Below are positions 1 to 8,147 of a stretch of 64,000 nt of DNA, piece after piece; the stretch's first letter is position 1; every line of letters begins with the position of its first letter. The stretch spans positions 439,284-503,283 of the forward strand of contig NZ_FRFD01000004.1 of the NCBI RefSeq assembly GCF_900143645.1, written 5' to 3'. Under the pieces are notes generated by a model. It ran no database searches and was not told the origin of the DNA. It worked only from the letters and a program-made list of their open reading frames with translations. The position numbers and the translations under genes are program-made. This DNA is from Anaerocolumna xylanovorans DSM 12503 (GTDB lineage Bacteria; Bacillota; Clostridia; Lachnospirales; Lachnospiraceae).

Positions 1-355
1 TTGAATTCAATTGAAAACCTAAGTTATCTGCCAGCATTGCTGCTGAAGTCACTGCCTTGACCCGGTAGTCGCTTACCGCCATACTGTGGATTATTATTTC
101 TACCGTTTCCGTTCTTAAGATATTACTGACGGCAAGCTCCAGGCTGGCAACGGTATCAACAAATATCACCTCTGCTTTTTCCGTTTGCGGTAAAATGGAG
201 CTTTTTCCACAGACATAGTATATTTTTGTTATATCGGTAAGCTTGCCGTATGCATCTGCAGTTAAGCTGCCGAGTTTACCAGTCGATGTATTGGTAATAC
301 TTCTTACACTGTCTATTGGTTCCGTTGTACCGCCCGCTGTAATTAGTATTTTCAT
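1..355 (-). CDS. coaB: Phosphopantothenate-cysteine ligase (CoaB), 5' part only
   Basis: The minus strand starts at ATG 355 with AGGAG a few bases upstream and runs off the left edge, giving about 118 residues. The opening MKILITAGGTTEPIDSVR followed by SITNTSTGKLG is the nucleotide-binding start of the CoaB (DFP C-terminal) family, which joins cysteine to 4'-phosphopantothenate in coenzyme A synthesis. HSMAVSDY further on also fits CoaB. No flavin decarboxylase (CoaC) domain precedes it, so this is the stand-alone CoaB type found in streptococci and some clostridia. CoaC may lie outside the window. A palindromic repeat carries its ribosome site. The identification is firm, but the C-terminal half is not seen. 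Confidence 0.85.
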   Translation of the reverse strand, partial: MKILITAGGTTEPIDSVRSITNTSTGKLGSLTADAYGKLTDITKIYYVCGKSSILPQTEKAEVIFVDTVASLELAVSNILRTETVEIIIHSMAVSDYRVKAVTSAAMLADNLGFQLNS

Positions 356-357
356 AT

Positions 358-420
358 TTAACTCCTTTTGTGAATATCAAATCATCAATTTAATATTCCT
401 GAATACACAGTTCTATTTTT
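358..420 (-). repeat. Palindromic repeat carrying an RBS (family B, copy 1)
   Basis: Read on the minus strand: TGTATTCAGGAATATTAAAT, a short loop, ATTTGATATTCACAAAAGGAG, then TAAAT and the coaB ATG. The same order (TATTCAGGA, a hairpin built on ATATCAAATC/GATTTGATAT, then CACGAAAGGAG) recurs before glyS, the M16C peptidase and the DUF58 gene. The 3' end of the element is the ribosome site. Confidence 0.7.
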
Positions 421-428
421 ACATTGTA

Positions 429-1286
429 CTATAATAGGATTTGCCGCTCAACCGGAATCCACACTTCATACTTGGCATTCTCCGGGTCCGGACTTAAATA
501 CACTTCGATATCAGGCGCATTCCCATATTCGTATCCCGAGGTCGGAAGCCACTCCGTTACAATTCTTTTCTCCAGTTCCTGGATAGTCAGATTGCTGCCT
601 TCTCCGGCAAAAACAGCCCACGTTGTTTTCGGAATAATTAATTCATCGAATCCATCCTCTGTGTGTTTACTGCTTTCAACTGCAATATAATATCTCCAAT
701 TATCAGCTTCATTGCAGGCACTTACGCCTAATAACCCTATTATACTGCCGTCCATCATGCCGGAAAGTTTCTCTACCGTTCCGTTCATTACTGCATTTCC
801 CCACATCCTGGGTACAATTTCAAAATTTTTCTCAATCTCGGCTTCCAATGGTTCTGAAACACCCACGATTCGAAAGGCTTCTTTCTTTTCAATTCTGTAG
901 TTCATAGCGCTTACTCCCTTTATCGTAATTTGGAAACTGATGGGCGGATAGGCCATTAAAGTTATCCCCTCTTCTTTTGCCTGGGACGGTGCTATTCCAT
1001 GGATACCTTTAAAAGCTCTGTTAAATGCTGTTGGTGAATCATAACCGTATTTAAGGGAAACATCAATCACTTTGCTGTCACCATTCTGCAGATCCACCGC
1101 TGCCACTGACATGCGTCTTCTCCGTACATACTCCGATAAAGGCATATCTGCCATATACGCAAACATTCTTTGAAAATGATAAGTCGAGCAGCATGCAATC
1201 TTAGCTGCTTCATCTATGTCGATATTGCCATTTAAATTTTCTTCGATATAATTAACCGCACCATTTAACCGTTCTATCCAATCCAT
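429..1286 (-). CDS. AraC-family regulator with GyrI-like effector-binding domain
   Basis: 285 residues; ATG has AGGAG eight bases upstream. Residues 1-105 hold two helix-turn-helix motifs of the AraC type (NIDIDEAAKIACCSTYHFQRMF and, later, KYGYDSPTAFNRAFKGIHG). Residues 125-285 look like a GyrI/Rob small-molecule-binding domain ending in EVWIPVERQ, typical of bacterial effector-binding proteins. Such proteins are usually transcription activators responding to drugs or lipophilic compounds. There is no obvious target next to it: downstream is coaB across a repeat, upstream is aroA. A second gene with the same architecture lies at 31062-32030. The ligand cannot be predicted. Confidence 0.85.
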   Translation of the reverse strand: MDWIERLNGAVNYIEENLNGNIDIDEAAKIACCSTYHFQRMFAYMADMPLSEYVRRRRMSVAAVDLQNGDSKVIDVSLKYGYDSPTAFNRAFKGIHGIAPSQAKEEGITLMAYPPISFQITIKGVSAMNYRIEKKEAFRIVGVSEPLEAEIEKNFEIVPRMWGNAVMNGTVEKLSGMMDGSIIGLLGVSACNEADNWRYYIAVESSKHTEDGFDELIIPKTTWAVFAGEGSNLTIQELEKRIVTEWLPTSGYEYGNAPDIEVYLSPDPENAKYEVWIPVERQILL

Positions 1287-1360
1287 CTGTTCATCTCCTG
1301 ACTATAAAATACTCTTATTGAAAGTAAATTACCTCTCTTTTCCTGCCATTTAATGAGAGA

Positions 1361-2665
1361 TTATCCATTCTGCCTTTTCGCAGTCAGTTCATCTATGATA
1401 TCAAAATAATTTTCAAAGGTTTTTGCACAGCAGCCCGGATTGTCAATTATGATTCCGTCCACCCGGAGGCCTATCAGCGTAAAAGCCATTGCCATCCGGT
1501 GATCCTCATAGGTTTCCACTATGGCAGGTGTGACTTTTCCCGGATATATACAGATCCCCTGATATTCCTTCTTTTCTTCACAACGGATTCCAAGGCGGGT
1601 CAGCTCTTTAATAATAGCGCTTATCCGGTTGGATTCCTGCAGTTGAATGTGGGATATATTTGTAATCATGGTCGGTGACGCTGCAAAGGGTGCAAGTACT
1701 GCCAGTGTCATGGTTTGGTCAGAGAAATCATTCATATTCACTCTTATACCAGGAAATACCCTATCCTTTCTTCCAGTGACACATATTCCCTGTTCGGTAT
1801 CCTCTATGGAACATTCAAGCTGTTTTAACACCTCAAGAAATTTGATGTCACCCTGCATTGAATCCAAATGTACTCCTTTAACCACAACGGATGTTCCAAG
1901 CAGCAAAGCCACTGCATAAAAATAACAGGCACCTGATACATCCGGCTCTATTTGATAAGATGGTACCTGATAGGACAAATTATAGGGTACATAACATACA
2001 TCACCTTCCCTGCGGACCTCTATACCGAACTGCTGCATCAAAGAAAGGGTGAGCTTAATATACGCACCGGCTGTTCTGCTGCCCGACAGTCTTAGCTTAA
2101 GGCCCTGGGGCAGCATTATTCCTGCCATTAATAATGCACTGACGAATTGGCTGCTTAAGGATGTATCCATGGTTATTTCCTTTACATCAATTCCTTTGGA
2201 ATGAATTTCAAAGGGAAAGTGACCTTCTTCCTCAATACAGTTTACAGAAACTCCAATCCTTCGAAGCAATGTTATCAGCGGTTCCATGGGGCGCTTTTTC
2301 ATCTGGTCAGAGGATTGCAGAAGGTAATCTCCCCCTGCAAATGCCAGCATTGCCGTCAAAAAACGCGCTGCCGTCCCGGCACTTCTGACATTAATTTCGG
2401 CGTTCCGGTTAGGAATAGCTCCGCCAAGGCCCCGTATTGCTACGGTTTTAAGTTCCTCTTCTATATTCACTTCAAAACCCAGCTCAATTAAACAGCTTAA
2501 AAATGCTCTTGAATCATCACTGAAAAGTACCCCTGTAAGCTTACATACTCCATTTGATAAAGCTGCCAGCATTAACGCCCTGTTTGTAATACTTTTAGAG
2601 CCGGGTACTTCAATCTCTACCTTTTCTTTTGGTATAAAACGCCTTACCTCGTATCTTTCATTCAT
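1361..2665 (-). CDS. aroA: 3-phosphoshikimate 1-carboxyvinyltransferase (EPSP synthase)
   Basis: 434 residues, the normal family length. ATG has AGGAG nine bases upstream. It makes 5-enolpyruvylshikimate 3-phosphate from shikimate 3-phosphate and PEP, the sixth shikimate-pathway step. Family signatures are visible in order: VPGSKSITNRALMLAAL near residue 20, the RSAGTAARFLTAML segment near 95, the DTSLSSQF region near 168, PDVSGACYFYAVA near 240 and YEDHRMAMAF near 385. The alanine in SAGTAAR (most sensitive enzymes have LGNAGTAMRP) puts it with the divergent class II-like enzymes of Gram-positive bacteria. It stands alone, without other aro genes. Confidence 0.95.
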   Translation of the reverse strand: MNERYEVRRFIPKEKVEIEVPGSKSITNRALMLAALSNGVCKLTGVLFSDDSRAFLSCLIELGFEVNIEEELKTVAIRGLGGAIPNRNAEINVRSAGTAARFLTAMLAFAGGDYLLQSSDQMKKRPMEPLITLLRRIGVSVNCIEEEGHFPFEIHSKGIDVKEITMDTSLSSQFVSALLMAGIMLPQGLKLRLSGSRTAGAYIKLTLSLMQQFGIEVRREGDVCYVPYNLSYQVPSYQIEPDVSGACYFYAVALLLGTSVVVKGVHLDSMQGDIKFLEVLKQLECSIEDTEQGICVTGRKDRVFPGIRVNMNDFSDQTMTLAVLAPFAASPTMITNISHIQLQESNRISAIIKELTRLGIRCEEKKEYQGICIYPGKVTPAIVETYEDHRMAMAFTLIGLRVDGIIIDNPGCCAKTFENYFDIIDELTAKRQNG

Positions 2666-2709
2666 AGTTTTCTGCTCCTGTTTATTCAGAGGTTAATTTT
2701 CATAAAGTA

Positions 2710-3387
2710 TCACGCCTCTGTGATCCAGTATTTTTGTATCTCTACAGTCTCCACATACTCCTGTTTTAATGCCGTAAGTTTCTGATAATGTTCTGTCAAG
2801 CCATGCAGCTTCTGGGTCTGTTCATTTGTCCATATCTCCATCAGGCACAAATCATCATAGGAATTCTTTGGCAGGTAATAATCATACTTATAATTCCCCG
2901 GTTCTCCCCTTGAAGCTTTCATAATGCCCTGCTCTTCTATCTTACTATAGAATTCCTCTCTTTTTCCGCTCCTGATATGATAGCGGGCATTTACCAGCAG
3001 CAGCCGGTTTATTCTTTCCAAAGCATTCTTATAATCAGTGGCTTTTGCTACTGCAAAATACCTGCCGAATTCCTTTGTCCACATATCCATTTCTTCTTCA
3101 ATTTCATTTACTTCATTCATAATAAAACAAACCATTTTACAGGTTGTCTGTGCCATGCCAGGTAATAATACAGAAAATCCCCACTCTGCATCTTCTTTTT
3201 CATCTTCAAAGCCATTCCTGGCATCCACAACAAACCTGCTTCCGGCCTTCTCTTTCAAAAGCTCCCAGGCAAAGGTTGTCGGTCTTCTATAATCGTCCCC
3301 GCACGCAAACCTTTTCCAGGTAAGTAGTACCACATTGTCCTCTTCTATATATCTGACATTGCAAACTTCCGTATCAAATTCTCTCAC
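2710..3387 (-). CDS. Protein with C-terminal ABM (antibiotic biosynthesis monooxygenase-like) domain
   Basis: 225 residues; GTG start with GGGAG eight bases upstream. Residues 130-225 (LLLVNARYHIRSGKREEFYSKI through LCLMEIWTNEQTQKLHG) have the alternating strand/helix pattern of dimeric alpha-beta-barrel ABM proteins. Residues 1-125 resemble a STAS/SpoIIAA-like fold (VVLLTWKRFACG and RFVVDARNGF). ABM folds occur in quinol monooxygenases and heme-degrading enzymes but also in proteins with no known chemistry; in an anaerobe the role is open. Its upstream region is almost entirely repeat DNA (3402-3705), so its expression is probably shaped by those elements. Confidence 0.65.
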   Translation of the reverse strand: MREFDTEVCNVRYIEEDNVVLLTWKRFACGDDYRRPTTFAWELLKEKAGSRFVVDARNGFEDEKEDAEWGFSVLLPGMAQTTCKMVCFIMNEVNEIEEEMDMWTKEFGRYFAVAKATDYKNALERINRLLLVNARYHIRSGKREEFYSKIEEQGIMKASRGEPGNYKYDYYLPKNSYDDLCLMEIWTNEQTQKLHGLTEHYQKLTALKQEYVETVEIQKYWITEA

Positions 3388-3401
3388 TATACTATCTCCC
3401 G

Positions 3402-3705
3402 TTGCATAAATCGTCTGCTTGCAGATGATTTACTGCCTCAAATCAGGGTGTGAAATGTTTTTCATTTCACACTAACCCCCATGCATATCGCAAGTTTACT
3501 TGCGATACTGCCTAAATAGAAAGTGAAAAATACTTTTTATTTTTCACACTAACACCCATGCATTTCGCAAGTTTACTTGCGAAACTGCCTAAATAGAAAG
3601 TGAAAAATACTTTTTATTTTTCACACTAACACCCATGCATATCGCAGGTTTACCAGCAGACTGCCCGCAATCTGCAATACTGCCCAAATAGAAAGTATTT
3701 AAAAT
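3402..3705 (-). repeat. Tandem array of four palindromic units (family A, about 77-bp period)
   Basis: Units begin near 3402, 3481, 3558 and 3635; the two central spacings are exactly 77 bp and the first unit is about 79 bp. On the minus strand each unit reads GGCAGT, a variable hairpin, ATGCATGGG, then GTTAGTGTGAAA and a second hairpin. The first hairpin differs between units but always pairs: ATCGCAAG/CTTGCGAT in one, TTCGCAAG/CTTGCGAA in the next, and a quite different stem (AAATCATCTGC/GCAGACGATTT) nearest the gene. The array fills the leader of the ABM-domain gene. It is not CRISPR: there are no spacers. Confidence 0.85.
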
Positions 3706-3781
3706 CCTTTACCCAATTAACCTTGTACTTCAACATTGTACAACAGAATCTCTCTGCTATCAATCATTATAATATGAGCAT

Positions 3782-4909
3782 TTATTTGTTACCCGTTTCA
3801 TTCTGCATATCCATCATAAGCTTTACCCCCATTACAGTTGCAGGTATTCTGTAATTTGGTGAACAATTCGAAAGGATGACAACTCCGATTTGCTTTTCCT
3901 TATCAAAAGCCGCATAGCTGTTAAAATTACTCGTGCCTCCATTGTGCCATATGATATTATTTTTCATATCGATCATCCAGCCAATGCCTGCCCCGTCCAT
4001 CCTAATGTTCATTTTCTCATATTGCTTTGTAGCAGCATTAATTTTAGCAATCACCTCATGCCCCAGAGATAGATACGGAATATCATCAGACATTTGCAGA
4101 GAAAGATATTTCATCATATCACTTATTGTAGAAGTAATAGCTCCGGCAGGTATATAGGCATCACCCGGTTTCCAGTTCCAATAACCATTAAGGTCGCCGG
4201 TTCCATCAGAAACCTTTGTATCTTTTAATTTCAGGTTATCGGTAATAAAGCTATTCATCAGCTTTGTATAGTCCGTACCATAAGCACTTGACAGTACTTC
4301 CCCAACCGCAGCAAATCCAAAATTTGAATACCGGAATTTATAATCTTTATCTTTTCGCTCTGCTTTTCCCAGCTTCTCCACTAACATATTTTCATCGATA
4401 CCATAAAAATCATTTTTCTGCCCATGGAGGAAATTAGAAGCCATCTGCCATTCAAAATAATAACCTTTATAGCCGGAAGTGTGAGTTACAAGTCTTTTCA
4501 AAGTGGGATAGTATTGCTTTTCCGGTAAATTAATATATTTGTCAATTTGATCATTCAAATCAATCTTACCCTCACTGATTGCCTTACATAGCAAAGATGC
4601 CGTAAATGTTTTTGTTAAGGAGCCGATTTCATATGTATGTTCTGCTTCCGGTAAAACAGAAGCATTCTTTCCATATACGGTATAGGTCATTTTGCCGTCT
4701 TTGATAATTCCTACTGTAATAACGGCCCGGTCATTATCTTTTGTCGTATAGGATAACATTTCATCAAAAGTCATCTTAGGCACCAGACTCATCCGGTAAG
4801 AAACAACTGCCCAAAATGTACCTAAACTCACGCAGACAATTAAGAAAAGAATTAGAAGAATCCACCTAAGTTTCTTTTTTCCTTTTTTCGTTTTCATTTT
4901 AATAACCAT
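3782..4909 (-). CDS. Membrane-anchored serine hydrolase of the beta-lactamase class C / DD-peptidase fold
   Basis: About 375 residues. Start placed at ATG 4909 (AGAGG five bases upstream); an upstream TTG at 4930 is open but lacks a good ribosome site. A basic N-terminus and one hydrophobic segment (WILLILFLIVCVSLGTFWAV) anchor it outside the cell. The fold's three motifs are present: SLTK (nucleophile serine and lysine) after EIG, the YSN motif in RYSNFGFAAVGE, and HNGG near the C-terminus in place of KTG. This places it with AmpC-like serine hydrolases and penicillin-binding proteins of unknown substrate. It is more likely a peptide or ester hydrolase than a true beta-lactamase. Its start codon lies at the edge of a repeat also found before gltX. 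Confidence 0.8.
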   Translation of the reverse strand: MVIKMKTKKGKKKLRWILLILFLIVCVSLGTFWAVVSYRMSLVPKMTFDEMLSYTTKDNDRAVITVGIIKDGKMTYTVYGKNASVLPEAEHTYEIGSLTKTFTASLLCKAISEGKIDLNDQIDKYINLPEKQYYPTLKRLVTHTSGYKGYYFEWQMASNFLHGQKNDFYGIDENMLVEKLGKAERKDKDYKFRYSNFGFAAVGEVLSSAYGTDYTKLMNSFITDNLKLKDTKVSDGTGDLNGYWNWKPGDAYIPAGAITSTISDMMKYLSLQMSDDIPYLSLGHEVIAKINAATKQYEKMNIRMDGAGIGWMIDMKNNIIWHNGGTSNFNSYAAFDKEKQIGVVILSNCSPNYRIPATVMGVKLMMDMQNETGNK

Positions 4910-5006
4910 GCCTTCCTCTGTACACCTCAAGTTTGTGCCAAGGATTTCGCAGGCACAAACTTGTGTGTGAAGATTGTCTTTTAATTTTCACACTAACCCC
5001 CATGCA
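4910..5006 (-). repeat. Composite repeat with two hairpins reaching the start codon (families A/C)
   Basis: Minus-strand order: TTGCATGGGGGTTAG, hairpin GTGTGAA/TTCACAC, then a perfect 12-bp hairpin (CAAGTTTGTGCC at 4928-4939 with GGCACAAACTTG at 4952-4963), then GTGTACAGAGGAAGGC and ATG. The part from TTCACACACAA through the start codon region closely matches the leader of gltX (57619-57693), including GGCATGG and TATTAA across the start. Confidence 0.75.
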
Positions 5007-5044
5007 ATCTGGATTTTTTAAAATAAGAGCAGCAGCTTTGGTTC

Positions 5045-5845
5045 TTATTTCAAAACTGGCAGCCATCTCAATTCATCTGTTTTAATAGTAGCGTTTTTAA
5101 CGTCATATCCCAACTTATATAATGGCTCCCCCTCTTTTGAATAAGCAATTCCGTCAAGGTCATTCCACCGCAGCGACTTGGCCCAAGAAAATATAATGAC
5201 TTCTCCACCTTTAATTTCTTTTCGTAAACGGCTATCATTTGCACCCATTTCGATATATTCAACATTTTCATCAAAACACTCTATGGGAACTACCGTAATT
5301 CCTTGCCCGTCATCTCTAACACTGTACCACCCGACTAATTTTACCAGGTCATCCGTTTTATTTGCCCATGAACTGCTTCCAAGTTCCCAAAATGGAAAAG
5401 AGTATTTTGTGGCTATTGTTCGGTATTTTTCCTCATTTTCATACAGATAAATATGAAAAGGTGCCATGTCTACATCGCCTAATAAAATAGATTCTTCATC
5501 CACCCAACGACTGTTTTGAGAACAGTTGTAAGCATCAAACCTTTTCCCAGTGGCATAAGAGTAGGAAAAGTATGTAACCAAAATGGTTACTAAAGCAAGA
5601 CAAACAATTATAAGAGGCTTCCGCTTCCTTATGCGTTTAGCAACTTTTGTATGGCTTATTGTTTCTGCATCTTTCATCTTAGATGTGTTTTGCTGCAAAT
5701 TGACTATTTTCATATTCTTTTTAAAACTGCGGCATTCAGCACATTCCAATAAATGCTCATTCACGGCGGTTTGACTTGCTGTGCTTGCAACATTATCCTG
5801 ACAGAGAAGCAATAAGTCTCTAATGAGTTCACAATTATATTTCAT
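5045..5845 (-). CDS. Anti-sigma-factor-like membrane protein with N-terminal zinc-finger motif
   Basis: Start at ATG 5845 (GGAGG nine bases upstream) gives 266 residues; the open frame continues 31 codons further upstream without a ribosome site. Residues 1-45 carry the anti-sigma zinc-finger pattern HLLECAECRSF (HxxxCxxC). A transmembrane segment (PLIIVCLALVTILVTYFSYSYA) follows near residue 80, and the remaining 165 residues would be extracellular. Proteins of this kind hold an ECF sigma factor at the membrane and release it on an envelope signal. The expected sigma gene is absent, although a short reading frame ending inside the start (TKVYKMQRPKLREDFGYEI, then stop) looks like a sigma C-terminus. 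The extracellular part was not recognised. Confidence 0.65.
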   Translation of the reverse strand: MKYNCELIRDLLLLCQDNVASTASQTAVNEHLLECAECRSFKKNMKIVNLQQNTSKMKDAETISHTKVAKRIRKRKPLIIVCLALVTILVTYFSYSYATGKRFDAYNCSQNSRWVDEESILLGDVDMAPFHIYLYENEEKYRTIATKYSFPFWELGSSSWANKTDDLVKLVGWYSVRDDGQGITVVPIECFDENVEYIEMGANDSRLRKEIKGGEVIIFSWAKSLRWNDLDGIAYSKEGEPLYKLGYDVKNATIKTDELRWLPVLK

Positions 5846-5926
5846 ATCCAAAATCCTCCCGTAATTTAGGTCGCTGCATCTTATACACCTTCGTCTTTGG
5901 AGCCAAGTCAAGAGTATTATATTGCC

Positions 5927-5955
5927 ATTATACAGCAAAACACCACAAGACTCAA
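5927..5955 (-). promoter_or_regulatory. Sigma-A-type promoter for the anti-sigma-like gene
   Basis: On the minus strand, TTGAGT (5955-5950), 17 bp, then TATAAT (5932-5927). The leader to ATG 5845 would be about 75 nt. Strong consensus, but transcription was not tested. Confidence 0.65.
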
Positions 5956-5981
5956 TTAATAGTCCATCAGCTTAAACCAAA

Positions 5982-6009
5982 GAAAAACCCTGCCGTTATT
6001 CATGCAGGG
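5982..6009 (-). terminator. Intrinsic terminator after the FlxA-like gene
   Basis: Hairpin CCCTGC (5988-5993) / GCAGGG (6004-6009), followed on the minus strand by TTTTTCTTT. It lies 60 bp past the stop at 6071. Confidence 0.75.
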
Positions 6010-6070
6010 TGTATGTATATATTATTCTTTCTTACTCAATACAGTCTTACCTAATTCAATACAGAGAAAA

Positions 6071-6529
6071 CTAAATTAACACAGAGATATTACTTCCAAG
6101 GGTTTCGGCTGCTTGTTTGTTTTTCTCATCTGTATTATTTCCTTCGTTTTCACTTTTCTCTTCTTTTAGTGGATCCTGCTTCTTTTCCATTGCCTGCATT
6201 GCTTCAGCCAAAGCTTTGCCTTCACTGCTGATTTCCACGGTGGCATTGGATTTCGTGCTGGTGGTGCTGTAGATATCAGATTCCTCTGATGAGGCCGTAT
6301 CTTCATCAGGCGTACTCCTATTTGTTTCCTTCGCCTGATAGTTTTTAATCTGCGTCTGAAGACTTTGTATTTTTTCCTTCAGTTCCGCCTGTTTCTTCTC
6401 ATCATTTTCTGTCTGTAATTTTGCCTCATATGTTTCCAGCTGAGCCTCTAACTGATTAATTATTGTTTCATATTGATTGCTGGTGCTGGTACCGGTGCTT
6501 GCCCCAGTTGATTGTATTGAAATGCTCAC
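6071..6529 (-). CDS. FlxA-like coiled-coil protein
   Basis: 152 residues; GTG start with AGGAG eight bases upstream. A Ser/Thr-rich N-terminus (SIQSTGASTGTSTS) is followed by a coiled coil at about residues 18-68 with regular L/E/K heptads (IINQLEAQLETYEAKLQ, then LKEKIQSLQTQIKNYQ). A polar, disordered tail comes after. This matches the FlxA-like family, small proteins often found in flagellated clostridia and of unknown role. No flagellar genes are adjacent. Monocistronic by context: a terminator follows, and about 180 bp separate it from the next gene upstream. Confidence 0.7.
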   Translation of the reverse strand: MSISIQSTGASTGTSTSNQYETIINQLEAQLETYEAKLQTENDEKKQAELKEKIQSLQTQIKNYQAKETNRSTPDEDTASSEESDIYSTTSTKSNATVEISSEGKALAEAMQAMEKKQDPLKEEKSENEGNNTDEKNKQAAETLGSNISVLI

Positions 6530-6709
6530 TACATTTTCTCCTTTGCACGTTTATTTTTCTTCTGAGTATATTATAGTGCTTTTTTACATAAATGTATGAA
6601 TTTCACAGATTCTTCATATAAAAATCACATTTCACGTGCTTTCAGCAAAAATTATATTTTACTTGTTAATTTTATTTTCATAATCAGAAAATATTTGCTC
6701 AAATATTTC

Positions 6710-7462
6710 TTAAGCTATAACCGCATCCTCTGCATTACTCATTTTCCAAATGAATATGGCATATACCAATAAAATTCCTACCTGAATCGCAAGAATAATC
6801 AAAGCCTTTCTATCAAGGGCATCACCTGTAATACTTGAAATATAATCATAGGCGGCATGCCATATAATAATTACCCAGAGGCTTTTTGTAATGCTCACAA
6901 TTTCTGCCAGTACAAATCCTACCAGAAATGCAAAAAACATCTGTAAAACAAGATATAATGTATCTTTGCCATTCAACACATTTATAAGATGAAGGACTCC
7001 AAATACCGCAGAAGACCAGATAATAGCTTTCTTTCTACCTTTTTCTTCCATGACTTTAAATGCCAGTCCTCTAAAATAAATTTCCTCATTGAAGCCAACC
7101 GCAACTGTAAAAAGCAACAAAATAATATATTGCAGTGCTGTAACCTTCGTACTGAAACCGGCAATAGCAATGGGAACTATCTCTACGGCAATTAACGGAA
7201 TATACCACCAGATTTTCCGAGTAGTATCTTTTTCACTTTTTCGGAATCCATAATCGTAAAGCGAAAATCGGGATTTCTTCATAATAGTGATACCAAGAGC
7301 TATTGAAATCATGAGGAAAAATGTAGTTACAGCTATCTGTGCATCGGGATCCAGTCCTATTATCTGCGGAACTGCTGCTCCAAGTGCTGTCATAAACGTG
7401 CATAGCAGCCCAATAAGAACGGCCGAAGTGTACGGATGTTTCTGTGAATAAGATTTTTTCAT
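6710..7462 (-). CDS. CPBP-family intramembrane metalloprotease (Abi/CAAX type)
   Basis: 250 residues with about eight hydrophobic segments. The family's conserved motifs are visible: EEIYFRGL near residue 125 (glutamates and arginine), FGVLHL near 155 (first histidine) and IIIWHAAYDY near 198 (second histidine). CPBP proteins include the Rce1-like CAAX proteases, bacteriocin self-immunity proteins and transporter partners. The start ATG overlaps the stop of the TetR gene (ATGA), so the two are translationally coupled and the regulator probably controls the protease. No peptide precursor is nearby, so a role in immunity cannot be asserted. Confidence 0.85.
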   Translation of the reverse strand: MKKSYSQKHPYTSAVLIGLLCTFMTALGAAVPQIIGLDPDAQIAVTTFFLMISIALGITIMKKSRFSLYDYGFRKSEKDTTRKIWWYIPLIAVEIVPIAIAGFSTKVTALQYIILLLFTVAVGFNEEIYFRGLAFKVMEEKGRKKAIIWSSAVFGVLHLINVLNGKDTLYLVLQMFFAFLVGFVLAEIVSITKSLWVIIIWHAAYDYISSITGDALDRKALIILAIQVGILLVYAIFIWKMSNAEDAVIA

Positions 7463-8043
7463 ATGTTATGTTCCTCCTCATTTTTCAACTTTAGTATTAA
7501 TCCCATAAATGAATTATTTAATAATCTTTTATTTTCTTCATCACTGAACCGGCAGTTATTCGTTGCAAACATAGCTGCTATGCCATGAGTCGTAATCCAA
7601 ATACCTGCGTATAATTCTTTTGCTGCCTTTGCGCTTAACCCGGTTCTTTGACACAGCATTTCTATTACTTCTTCGTCTCCTTCTGTAGTTCCTACAATAT
7701 CCATTATACTTTGCTCCTTGAATGCATCCGTCATAAATAGCAGCTTAAACAGATTTTTCTCATTCTTCGCAAAATTGATATATTCAAGGCCCATACCAAG
7801 AAACCCATCCTCTGAATGTTCATTTGCACTTATCATACGTTGATTATATATGCCCTCAGCCATCTTATAAACTGCAGCTTTAAGTCCATCCATGGAATAA
7901 AAATTACGAAATATCGGATGTACTGAACAGCCTACTTCTTTTGCTAAATCACGGGCATTCAAGCTTTCAATTCCCTTCTCCCGAACCATGCGAATCGATA
8001 CATCAAGAATCTCTTCCTTTGTGATCTTAATTTTGGGCGGCAC
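7459..8043 (-). CDS. TetR/AcrR-family transcriptional regulator
   Basis: 194 residues; GTG start with GGAGG seven bases upstream. Residues 1-55 form the TetR helix-turn-helix (ITKEEILDVSIRMVREKG then LNARDLAKEVGCSVHPIFRNF). Residues 60-194 are the variable ligand domain with ITTHGIAAMFA, resembling the WHG-type C-terminal domain. First gene of a two-gene unit with the CPBP protease. A perfect palindrome sits just after its consensus promoter and suggests autorepression. The inducer is unknown. A relative with a similar opening (MPPKKQINKQQI) lies at 35612. Confidence 0.85.
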   Translation of the reverse strand: MPPKIKITKEEILDVSIRMVREKGIESLNARDLAKEVGCSVHPIFRNFYSMDGLKAAVYKMAEGIYNQRMISANEHSEDGFLGMGLEYINFAKNEKNLFKLLFMTDAFKEQSIMDIVGTTEGDEEVIEMLCQRTGLSAKAAKELYAGIWITTHGIAAMFATNNCRFSDEENKRLLNNSFMGLILKLKNEEEHNI

Positions 8044-8085
8044 GAAAATCCCTCCTAACTCTGTCTTTATATATCATATGTTACC

Positions 8086-8129
8086 TAACAATTGTTACTT
8101 ATTATATATTATAAATTACCTGTTGTCAA
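8086..8129 (-). promoter_or_regulatory. Consensus promoter and palindromic operator of the tetR-CPBP unit
   Basis: TTGACA (8129-8124), 17 bp, TATAAT (8106-8101): both hexamers are perfect. The palindrome TAACAATTGTTA (8086-8097) covers the expected start of transcription, where a bound TetR protein would block the promoter. Confidence 0.75.
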
Positions 8130-8147
8130 TCAGATAGACAATTTAAA

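Noticed and set aside
3402..3705. Regular 77-bp repeats considered as a CRISPR array
   Set aside because: The units are contiguous palindromic modules without unique spacers, and no cas gene is near.
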